Source: a virus | Virus record (IMG/VR): IMGVR_UViG_3300012000_000002 | Location: 1 to 64,000 of that record | DNA: 64,000 nucleotides | Reading direction: 5' to 3' (one strand) | Shown here: piece by piece, positions 57,373 to 64,000 of the stretch | Layout: the number at the start of each line of letters is the position of its first letter | Position numbering within the stretch: the stretch's first letter is position 1 | Translations under genes and position numbers: made by a program | The notes under the pieces: generated by a model | Seen by the model: the letters and a program-made list of their open reading frames with translations, nothing else | Databases searched by the model: none | Told to the model about the DNA's origin: nothing

Positions 57373-57738
57373 ATGACAACAAACAACCAAAACAATTCTG
57401 AAGAACAACAAGCTGCAAAAAGCTTTGTAAGTTTTTTCTATAACTTGATAGCTTTTGCTGGTGCTGGACTTATTGTTAAGCTAGCTTGGAATTTGGGCAT
57501 AGCTTCTTTGTTTCCCGGCAAGATACCGGTAATCAATTATATTCATGCTATGACATGGCTTACCATGCTTTATATCGCAGCAAGAACTATTGCGGCTGGA
57601 TTTATGTCTGAGGTAGAAAAAACTGTTTCAAACCTTGTTGATCAATTCGAAGGTTTTATAAAAACAGCTCAAGAATATTTCGATGTTGCTAGCTCAAAAA
57701 CTGCTGGCGATAACAACGATCATTCCAACTTGAATTAG
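57373..57738 (+). CDS. membrane protein with two TM segments
   Basis: 121 residues. Gln/Asn-rich N terminus, span SFFYNLIAFAGAGLIVKLA, a linker with a PGKIP turn, second span MTWLTMLYIAARTIAAGFM, then a charged helix (VEKTVSNLVDQFEGFIKTAQ). A holin or inner-membrane accessory is possible. AAGGA precedes ATG 57373. The 3' end overlaps the convergent gene by four bases. Confidence 0.6.
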   Translation: MTTNNQNNSEEQQAAKSFVSFFYNLIAFAGAGLIVKLAWNLGIASLFPGKIPVINYIHAMTWLTMLYIAARTIAAGFMSEVEKTVSNLVDQFEGFIKTAQEYFDVASSKTAGDNNDHSNLN

Positions 57739-58043
57739 CCGATAAGATAACGTAGGCGTAGAATGTTTCCAATGCCATTACGTGTTTCTCTTAAATAACC
57801 AACAAGACTTAAAATCACACGGCGACGTTCTGTTGCTGCCGTGTTATGAAAATAGTTTTCACGAAGAAGTGTTTCACCTTCTTCTGCAAGTTCATCAGCA
57901 CTAGCAAAAGTTTCATTCAAAAACTTTTCTACCTTTTTGTTGTATTCGGATAATCCACCTTCTCCACCAGAAAGAAGGATGGAATCAACATCTAGTGCTT
58001 CTTTGATTGCAGCTTTAAGTTGGTTGCGAAGTTTATTGTTCAT
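57735..58043 (-). CDS. hypothetical protein with leader-like amphipathic helix
   Basis: 102 residues starting MNNKLRNQLKAAIKEALD, an amphipathic helix that may be a targeting or scaffold segment (A-I-K-E/A). The rest is helical, with FLNETFASADELAEEGETLL and a basic end (SLVGYLRETRNGIGNILRLR). AAAGGT precedes the ATG. No family recognised. Confidence 0.55.
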   Translation of the reverse strand: MNNKLRNQLKAAIKEALDVDSILLSGGEGGLSEYNKKVEKFLNETFASADELAEEGETLLRENYFHNTAATERRRVILSLVGYLRETRNGIGNILRLRYLIG

Positions 58044-58088
58044 AGCCAATACCTTTTGTGATAAGTAGTGGCATATATCGATTTTAAA

Positions 58089-58415
58089 CTATTTTCGCAA
58101 CACTAGCGGATTGTCTTTGGGATGAATCTTCCAATATTGTTCTTCTAATGGAGGTGGTTCTCCCTTGCGAAAGAACATTAATTGGCGGCCATTTGCTTTG
58201 GTGCTGGGATACACACCTATGATAACAATGTCGCCGGTATGAACAAGGCTATGACAAATAGCACAAAGGACAGCCAAGTTGTTCAAGTTATTTGAACAAC
58301 GAGAATCTGCCCTTGGGATTATATGATGAATATGAAGAGCGTCGGGATTGTTGTAACTGCAAACTTCGCAAGAAACCTTTTTCAAGGTTTCACCTGTGCG
58401 CTTCTTACGTTGCAT
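58089..58415 (-). CDS. HNH endonuclease
   Basis: 108 residues. CEVCSYNNPDALHIHHIIPR has the CxxC and H-x-H-H of the HNH fold, then RCSNNLNNLAVLCAICHSLV with N and the second C-x2-C-H, so both the zinc knuckles and the catalytic His are present. Small free-standing HNH proteins in phages are homing endonucleases or nicking enzymes; the C-terminal 40 residues may bind DNA. It overlaps the HDAC-like gene stop by 11 bases and is coupled to it. Confidence 0.85.
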   Translation of the reverse strand: MQRKKRTGETLKKVSCEVCSYNNPDALHIHHIIPRADSRCSNNLNNLAVLCAICHSLVHTGDIVIIGVYPSTKANGRQLMFFRKGEPPPLEEQYWKIHPKDNPLVLRK

Positions 58416-59259
58416 CTACATAATGCTCCAAGCAAGAACGCAAAGTGTTTTCATGCAACGAAAGAACCTTAGAGATTGGGTCTTGATAACCTCCAGCAAG
58501 ATTCCAAACAATCGGCTTTTGATGCTTGGCAGCGAACTGAAACACGATATCATCACGAAGCTTCATTTGTTCAGTGGTCAGATATCCACCAAGAGGATCG
58601 TTGATGTGAGGATCGGCACCGGCTTGATAAAGCAAGATATCACAATCACGGAAGTTTGCATTGAGATATGCAGGAAGCTTTAGAAGCCAATGATCGAAGT
58701 TATCACCGTTATGTGCAAACTCACCAAAGGTGTAGTGTTCGATAAGCTTGTTAGCTCCCTCAAACCGATTAATGATATCGTGCGTACCATTTCCATAATG
58801 GGCATCAAAATCGATGATACCGATTCGTCCAACACCCTGCTTCCAAAGCTGGAATGCTGTAACCATCAAGCCGTTGAAGGTACAAAACCCTCCGCAGCTA
58901 CTATAGCAACTGTGATGAAATCCGCTTGTGGGACTCATTGCAACAGTATCATTTACCAGCGCATATTCAGCGGCACGCAAAAAGCTACCAACCGTATAAG
59001 GCAAGCTATTCGCTACAGCCTCCAAGGTGTTACCAAACCCATTCATTCGACGCAACGACAAAATATCGTCAACAAACTTAGGATCGTGAGCAACAGCGAT
59101 TTCGTGCTTACTCACTGGCAACCAATCGTTTACTACATCAATTCGCTTGCTCTTATTGAAAAGCTCTACAACCTTTTCGGGCTTTCCTGCGCTCGGAGAA
59201 AAACTGGTGTTGGTGCTAACAGACTGCTTTGGAGAATAAAAGACCTTGAGATTCGACAT
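58405..59259 (-). CDS. histone deacetylase superfamily (acetoin-utilisation/HDAC-like) enzyme
   Basis: 284 residues. The zinc site is complete: His115-His116 in GFHHSCYSSCGGFC, Asp152 and His154 in IGIIDFDAHYGNGTHDI, Asp in YQAGADPHINDPLGG and the transition-state Tyr in NLAGGYQDP. The N-terminal A-x-x-H-D-x-x-F-V region (EIAVAHDPKFVDDILSL) is also conserved. These enzymes remove acetyl or other acyl groups from lysines, polyamines or small molecules; the substrate here is unknown. ATG 59259 has AAAGGA. The promoter TTTAGA-N17-TATTAT lies just upstream, and the gene is somewhat GC-richer than its neighbours. Confidence 0.9.
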   Translation of the reverse strand: MSNLKVFYSPKQSVSTNTSFSPSAGKPEKVVELFNKSKRIDVVNDWLPVSKHEIAVAHDPKFVDDILSLRRMNGFGNTLEAVANSLPYTVGSFLRAAEYALVNDTVAMSPTSGFHHSCYSSCGGFCTFNGLMVTAFQLWKQGVGRIGIIDFDAHYGNGTHDIINRFEGANKLIEHYTFGEFAHNGDNFDHWLLKLPAYLNANFRDCDILLYQAGADPHINDPLGGYLTTEQMKLRDDIVFQFAAKHQKPIVWNLAGGYQDPISKVLSLHENTLRSCLEHYVDAT

Positions 59260-59281
59260 ATGCTTTATTTCCTTTAGTATT

Positions 59282-59310
59282 ATAATAACACGTTTTAACA
59301 ATATTCTAAA
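59282..59310 (-). promoter_or_regulatory. TTTAGA-N17-TATTAT promoter for the HDAC-like gene
   Basis: On the minus strand TTTAGA (59310-59305), 17-base spacer ending TGT, then TATTAT (59287-59282). The ATG is 23 bases further with a Shine-Dalgarno, so this member has a leader. Confidence 0.75.
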
Positions 59311-59319
59311 AGAAATAAA

Positions 59320-59347
59320 AAAGGCTTTTTGTTTCCAAAAAGCCTTT
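59320..59347 (-). terminator. intrinsic terminator after the tail tube gene
   Basis: 11-bp perfect stem AAAGGCTTTTT / AAAAAGCCTTT with a 6-base loop, T-rich tail on the minus strand (TTTTTTTATTTC). It separates the tail genes from the HDAC-like gene. Confidence 0.85.
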
Positions 59348-59382
59348 GTTTTAAGGGTGTTTAGCGATTTTGAGAAAGAATA

Positions 59383-59874
59383 TCAATATTGCATTACACA
59401 GTTGTCGAAACGTAGGGTAAGAGAAATTTCTGCCATATCTGCGGTGCTATCGTATGAAAGATCACCGAAACCTGCTGTTGTGCAGAAAGCTCCTTTGATA
59501 TCCCAAAGTTGGATTACTGTACCAACTGGGTCAAGCATTTTAAGTTGAATGTCACGCTTGTAGAAGTCTGGGTAACCAGCACGACCTGATACAGATTCAA
59601 AGCAAAGGCGAACCCATTCCATTACTTGTTGAGCACCAGATGGTGCTATTGGATCGTGAAGGGTTACAGCGAGGGTACCGAAGGTTGTTTTACCAGCAAC
59701 ATAGCGTGTGCTGTTAATCCAGTTGATTGTTACTTCTTCGGTTGTGATTTCTGGTCTTGCTGCTGTTTTCACCAAGAATGCGTCAATACCTTCGATAGCG
59801 AAGATAAACTGACGTTTCATCATTGGGGTAAACTTAGCTGGAAGCATTTCCGTTACTGATAATGTTTGTGCCAT
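59383..59874 (-). CDS. tail tube protein (T4 gp19-like)
   Basis: 163 residues, the length of T4 gp19. MKRQFIFAIEGIDAFLVKTA, then TYVAGKTTFGTLAVTLHDPI-like order (VAGKTTFGTLAVTLHDPIAP) and YKRDIQLKMLDPVGTVIQLW follow the gp19 family (beta barrel with a long loop). It forms the inner tube for DNA passage inside the sheath encoded just upstream. AGGAG precedes the ATG. A terminator follows the gene. Confidence 0.9.
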   Translation of the reverse strand: MAQTLSVTEMLPAKFTPMMKRQFIFAIEGIDAFLVKTAARPEITTEEVTINWINSTRYVAGKTTFGTLAVTLHDPIAPSGAQQVMEWVRLCFESVSGRAGYPDFYKRDIQLKMLDPVGTVIQLWDIKGAFCTTAGFGDLSYDSTADMAEISLTLRFDNCVMQY

Positions 59875-59925
59875 TGACTTAAACTCCTATTTTCTTTAAG
59901 TTAAATATTGCTTGTTTTCTATTTT

Positions 59926-62900
59926 TCAACCACCAACAAAGTTATTGCGGTTTGTTACGAAGAAGTCGATTGTGAAGAACTCTAGAGATGTGGTTGGGAT
60001 TAGATAAATCTTGCCACGAAGAGTTTTGTTATCTAGATCGGCTTGTGTTGTTGTTGTTGCATCGATAACAACACGATAACGTTCAACACCACCAGCGGAT
60101 TGATAACGTGCCATGATTGGTTGAACAGCAGCGTTAAATGCTTGTAGCGTTGTTGATTGAGCTGGTTCGAACAAGAAGCGTGTTGCAACTTGACGTACAT
60201 CACGACGAATTGCAATAAGCAATCTACGAACGTTTACACGGTTAAGCAAACTGTCTTTGTTGAGAAGAGTTTTTTGACCCCACACAACTGGACCAACACC
60301 TTGTTTTGAAAGCAAAAGGTTTATTCTTGCCACATAAAGGGTGTCAGAGTTGGCTTGATTTAGTGCAACAGCAAAGTCTGTTACGTTAGCAAGTGTGCCT
60401 CTTGTAAAGCCTGCTGGTGCGTTGAATGGTTGACCAACTGTATCGTTTTTAGCATATGCACCAAGTACAGCAACAGATGGTGGTACTTTTTCATAAACAG
60501 AACCGTCGTTTGTTACAATGTTTACGTCTGGGAAATAAGTTGCTGCAAAGCTGCTGTTTACTCCACGAGTAACGAATTGTTGCGCTGTTTGTGAAACGTT
60601 AACTGCTTCATAAGAACCAGTAAGTGATGTACCATTAGAATCATATTGTTCTGGATCCATGATGTAGAAACAGTCGAAGCGATCATTTTCTACAGCGTTG
60701 ATTGCTGTATCTGTGACATAACGCACACGGATACCGGGCATTGTAAGAAGTTGGATGTTAACATCGTTAACATCTGAGATAATTCCAATGCTCTTCAAGT
60801 AGCTTTGTACGGTTGGACCGTTTGTTAGACCACGGCTTGTTTGTGTGATTTCTTGAGCAACGGCTGCGTTTTTAAGATAACGTGTATCTGGATTAAAGAT
60901 ACGAGTACCATCGAAACCACGTTCTAGATAAAAGCTGAACTTAGCCAAGCGTTGTACTGCGGCATTTTCAACAAGGTCGTTCACTGAAAGAGCTCTTGTT
61001 TTTGTTGCTTCGTCAGCGGCAATGTTTCCTGCACGAACATAACTCCAGCTTAGAAGTGCTGCTGTGCTTGTGTTTGGTACGTCGCCGCTACCCGTTACAA
61101 TCTTAACTTTTTCTAGAGAGAAAAGGTTGTTGTTAAACAAGTCTGAGTCAATGATACCGTTTGCGGTTGTGGTAGCTGCGCCATTGTTATCAAACACTGC
61201 TGGTTGCACATTTGTTGAGCCTTCAAGATTTGGATAATACTTGCTGAATCCAAGTAAGCTTGGATTAAAGATAGAACTTCCATTTGGATCGGTAAGGCTT
61301 GTTACGTTTTGGAATTGTACACCCCAATAAAGACCTGTGTCAACACCAGAAGAAGCAGATAGCTTCTTAATGTTTAGACGCATTGGAATAGGTGGTTGCG
61401 ATGCGTTGTAAAGTGGTACGCCCCCGCCAGCAAAGTATGGGAAAGCTGGGGCTAGTAAATCGCCTTGCTTGATGTTATAAAGTGAGCTTGACCCTTGTGT
61501 TACAAGGTGTTGCGGACCACGGAAACCAAAAGGCATCGCTGAAGGATCAAGTTCACCAGCGTCTACTGCATCTGCAATTTCAACACGAACATAACGAGAA
61601 TTGTTTGAATAAGATCCATCTGTTGTTACTTTTTGTGAAGCTGTGTCTGTGTCGAAGTTAAAGAACGTGTTTATGTTGCCGATTTTCTTGGCAATATAGT
61701 TTGGTGAAGTTGGATCAAGTGAGCAGTTTGTAAATGTTTCCAAAGCTGCATCGTTATCGGTTGAAGTCATCGAACGAACAAGAACTGTAAACACACCATA
61801 TGGTTGTGTTGCTGTTCCGGGTTGAATGTTAACGATAGATATCTTTACCTCACCATTGCTTGCTTCACCATCTGAGAGACTGTGGAAACGGAAAAGATTT
61901 TGTGGAACTCCACCGAATCCTTGAGAAATAACCCAAGGTGAGAAAGCGTGGCCATAACGATCTTGGAAGCCTTCGAAGTTTGGTGTGATTGCTGAACCAA
62001 CGTTTGATGTGTGGGTAGCGTTCGAACCAGATGAAGGAACAAGGAACGCAATGTTTTGTTTGGTACCGTAAGCAGAGCCAGAAGAAGCCACAATAACACC
62101 AGAACCTGTTGGAACTGCAAGGGCAGAGAATACATCAAAGCTACCATAAAGCAAGTGACCAGCTTCTTCTGTTTTAAGCGGATCAGTATTCAAAACACTT
62201 GGGAAATAGTTCACGGCTTGTGGATCGAAACTTGCAGTAATAACGTTCGGATAACGTGCATCTGTTCCTTTGTGACCATTAAGAATCATCACAAAGCTTT
62301 GTTGGCCAGAGGCAAGTTCAACTGACCCAGTAAATGCACCACTGAATGACATTTCAGTAGCTACAAAGCTTGAAGCTGGAGCTGGTGAATTTTGTGCTGC
62401 TGATGATAGACGAAGCACAACTCCAGACGGAGCAAACAGCACACCACGAACGATTGGTACTGAGCCTGTTGAAGTTTGCAAGCCTGCATCAGAAAACACA
62501 GTAGAGCCAACTGATTCACTCATGAAGCAACCAAGCATATACACAGAGCCGGTCACACCACCTGCGTTTGCAAACACGTTGTTTCCAAGAGCACCAGTGC
62601 TTCCACTTGGCTGTTGAGAACCAACAACGAAACCTGCATCTGTTACAGTTCCGTTAGTATTTCGTGCTAAACCTTGACCAGCTCCAAGCACTCTTAGTTG
62701 CATGAGAGGTACACCAGTGTTACTAAACCATTCTCTCGCTGAAAGATAACCTAGTGGAGTATTTGAGTTAACACCACCAAACACTGACACATATTGTGTT
62801 AGTGTTGTTGCCATGATAGGAACAAATGCTGGTCCTTTGGCTGTTGTAGATATTACCAACGCAGGAACTCCTGATGGTGAGCGAGTTGTTGGTTGACTTA

Positions 62901-62943
62901 TATCAAACTCTCTTGCTAGTACGCCGGGGCTTAATAGTGCCAT
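59926..62943 (-). CDS. tail sheath protein (copy 1)
   Basis: 1005 residues, far longer than T4 gp18 (659). The C-terminal part is clear: NRVNVRRLLIAIRRDVRQVA, RFLFEPAQSTTLQAFNAAVQ and VERYRVVIDATTTTQADLDN are the conserved sheath C-terminal domain that binds tube and neighbour subunits. The N terminus (SPGVLAREFDIS) also follows the sheath start. The extra middle probably forms surface domains (residues 130-560). GGAG precedes the ATG. Terminator-separated from the second sheath-like gene upstream (63058). Confidence 0.9.
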   Translation of the reverse strand: MALLSPGVLAREFDISQPTTRSPSGVPALVISTTAKGPAFVPIMATTLTQYVSVFGGVNSNTPLGYLSAREWFSNTGVPLMQLRVLGAGQGLARNTNGTVTDAGFVVGSQQPSGSTGALGNNVFANAGGVTGSVYMLGCFMSESVGSTVFSDAGLQTSTGSVPIVRGVLFAPSGVVLRLSSAAQNSPAPASSFVATEMSFSGAFTGSVELASGQQSFVMILNGHKGTDARYPNVITASFDPQAVNYFPSVLNTDPLKTEEAGHLLYGSFDVFSALAVPTGSGVIVASSGSAYGTKQNIAFLVPSSGSNATHTSNVGSAITPNFEGFQDRYGHAFSPWVISQGFGGVPQNLFRFHSLSDGEASNGEVKISIVNIQPGTATQPYGVFTVLVRSMTSTDNDAALETFTNCSLDPTSPNYIAKKIGNINTFFNFDTDTASQKVTTDGSYSNNSRYVRVEIADAVDAGELDPSAMPFGFRGPQHLVTQGSSSLYNIKQGDLLAPAFPYFAGGGVPLYNASQPPIPMRLNIKKLSASSGVDTGLYWGVQFQNVTSLTDPNGSSIFNPSLLGFSKYYPNLEGSTNVQPAVFDNNGAATTTANGIIDSDLFNNNLFSLEKVKIVTGSGDVPNTSTAALLSWSYVRAGNIAADEATKTRALSVNDLVENAAVQRLAKFSFYLERGFDGTRIFNPDTRYLKNAAVAQEITQTSRGLTNGPTVQSYLKSIGIISDVNDVNIQLLTMPGIRVRYVTDTAINAVENDRFDCFYIMDPEQYDSNGTSLTGSYEAVNVSQTAQQFVTRGVNSSFAATYFPDVNIVTNDGSVYEKVPPSVAVLGAYAKNDTVGQPFNAPAGFTRGTLANVTDFAVALNQANSDTLYVARINLLLSKQGVGPVVWGQKTLLNKDSLLNRVNVRRLLIAIRRDVRQVATRFLFEPAQSTTLQAFNAAVQPIMARYQSAGGVERYRVVIDATTTTQADLDNKTLRGKIYLIPTTSLEFFTIDFFVTNRNNFVGG

Positions 62944-62991
62944 GTTTTATTCTCCGTATATCAAACGTTAACGATAAATAGAAGAATAAAA

Positions 62992-63021
62992 AAAAACTGC
63001 CACCTTTCGATGGCAGTTTTT
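62992..63021. terminator. intrinsic terminator between the two sheath genes
   Basis: 11-bp stem AAAAACTGCCA / TGGCAGTTTTT with an 8-base loop; A-tract on one side and T-tract on the other, so it works on both strands. Confidence 0.9.
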
Positions 63022-63057
63022 CTTTTGTGCTAGTTTCGTTCTAGCGTATTAATGTAA

Positions 63058-64000
63058 TCAGATAGAAACTCCGCTTGGAAGAACAACGAAATCCATTACG
63101 ATGTATTCGATTGCTCTTGTTGGAAGCACTCTAATTTGAGCATTCATACGGTTGCTGTTAACGTCTTCAGCAGTATTGTTACGATCATCACAGATAATCG
63201 CAAACTGTTCAATACCTTGTTGGGCTTGAACTGTTGCAAGTACCAATGCTGCTTCGTTAACAAAACGTGTGCGAAGTGCTGGTGTGTTTTGTTCGAAGAG
63301 CAAACGGTTACCGATTGCAACAATTTGACGCTTGATTTCTAGTAACATTCTTTTAACGTTAATAGATTCCAAAGCACTTTCTGCTTGTTGCAATGTGTTT
63401 TGTGAGAAGAACACATAGTTGGCACCGGGGAACTTCACGATTGGGTTAATGTTGGCATCGTAAAGTGTGTTGCGATCATTTTGGTTTATTCTTATTGAAG
63501 TAAGAAGTACGAAACCAAGAGAACCACGATCAAATCCTGCTGGAGCAAACCAAGGGAACTTAACACGGTCGTTATAGCTCAATGCTGAAAGAGCAGCAAT
63601 AGAAGCTGGGAGTTGTACACGGCGAGTGTTAACAGTGTCTTCGATAACGATGTTGGGGAAGTATGCTGCACCACCGTTGTTATCCAATGCACGGTTTATA
63701 AACGCATTTGATGTTTTGTTGATGGAGATTGATCGATTTGATTCACCATCAAAGATACGAACATCGTCTTTGTCGTATGGTTGAAGGTCTAGAAGATAAA
63801 AACTCAAACCGTAATCTGTGTTTTTCTCTAGTGCGTAGTTTGTGATAAGTGGATCACGTTGACCGGGCGTTGCAAGAATGTTGTTGTTTGCAAGGCTTGG
63901 GTTGGTTGCAATATCAAGTGCTGTGCGATAAGCAACAACGTTTTGGTTAGAAGCACCAACGCCAGTATAGTTGGTTGCTGATGGAGCACCGGGAGATACA
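63058..64000 (-). CDS. tail sheath protein (copy 2), 5' end outside window
   Basis: The frame is open to the right edge of the window, so only the last 313 or so residues are present. The visible part starts VSPGAPSATNYTGVG and runs through ITNYALEKNTDYGLSFYLLD. The C-terminal domain (INVKRMLLEIKRQIVAIGNR, LLFEQN, then VRALPTRAIEYIV-like ending VLPTRAIEYIVMDFVV) matches copy 1 (VNVRRLLIAIRRDV, LIPTTSLEFFTIDFFV). Two sheath genes in tandem are seen in some large myoviruses, where the proteins may alternate or form different tail zones. Confidence 0.85.
   Translation of the reverse strand, partial: VSPGAPSATNYTGVGASNQNVVAYRTALDIATNPSLANNNILATPGQRDPLITNYALEKNTDYGLSFYLLDLQPYDKDDVRIFDGESNRSISINKTSNAFINRALDNNGGAAYFPNIVIEDTVNTRRVQLPASIAALSALSYNDRVKFPWFAPAGFDRGSLGFVLLTSIRINQNDRNTLYDANINPIVKFPGANYVFFSQNTLQQAESALESINVKRMLLEIKRQIVAIGNRLLFEQNTPALRTRFVNEAALVLATVQAQQGIEQFAIICDDRNNTAEDVNSNRMNAQIRVLPTRAIEYIVMDFVVLPSGVSI

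Noticed and set aside
1-64000. tRNA genes
   Set aside because: The few short gaps contain no cloverleaf-like sequence with a recognisable T-loop; none could be supported by eye.

Overview
This window is part of the genome of a large tailed bacteriophage with a contractile tail. Two tail-sheath genes and a gp19-type tail tube gene lie at the right end, and the left end carries T4-type replication and nucleotide genes (5'-3' exonuclease, DnaB-class helicase, class I ribonucleotide reductase, thymidylate synthase, dihydrofolate reductase). A lipobox-bearing spanin-like protein and murein hydrolases point to a Gram-negative host. The DNA is AT-rich, genes are tightly packed on both strands, no gap exceeds about 190 bases, and I see no tRNA, CRISPR array or insertion sequence. 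Exact taxonomy cannot be read from the sequence alone; a distant T4-like relative of jumbo-phage or marine type is an inference.

Layout. 0-5.6 kb: exonuclease, helicase, nrdB-nrdA and a PAP2-type phosphatase (+). 5.6-14.8 kb: a cargo-like region with four tandem paralogues on the minus strand, a fifth on the plus strand, a DUF192 protein, a HAD-type phosphatase and a ParB-like protein. Many of these start with a short leader ending in hydrophobic/aromatic-x-E, like the capsid-targeting leaders of T4 internal proteins. 13.6-16.7 kb: thyA, a ClpP-like protease, folA and a nucleotide-modification-associated protein (+). 16.8-36.6 kb: a long minus-strand block of fibre/adhesin genes, three of which share an N-terminal anchor and two of which carry YadA-head-like repeats. 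It is interrupted at 22.3-26.4 kb by a DnaJ homologue, a HARP-like protein and a primase-polymerase. 36.6-44.7 kb: GIY-YIG homing endonuclease, PIN-PhoH ATPase, Hc1-like histone, GroEL-like chaperonin, YkgJ-like and YkuK-like proteins. 44.7-50.1 kb: probable lysis region with two murein hydrolases, small membrane proteins, a two-membrane spanin candidate and a coiled-coil inner-membrane protein. 50.1-59.3 kb: Fe/Mn superoxide-dismutase-like protein, several small early-type genes, HNH endonuclease and a histone-deacetylase-family enzyme. 59.4-64 kb: tail tube and two sheath genes.

Three features stand out. First, a recurrent leader suggests that a set of enzymes (GNAT-like family, HAD, ParB-like, PD-(D/E)XK-like, SOD-like) is packaged in the head and injected. 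Second, a promoter class TTTAGA-N17-TGnTATTCT recurs; at several genes the -10 element lies six bases before the ATG, so those messages would be leaderless, and these genes are visibly more GC-rich than their neighbours. Third, the phage carries its own protein-folding and protein-turnover set (GroEL-like, DnaJ-like, ClpP-like) together with a histone-like protein and a deacetylase-like enzyme.
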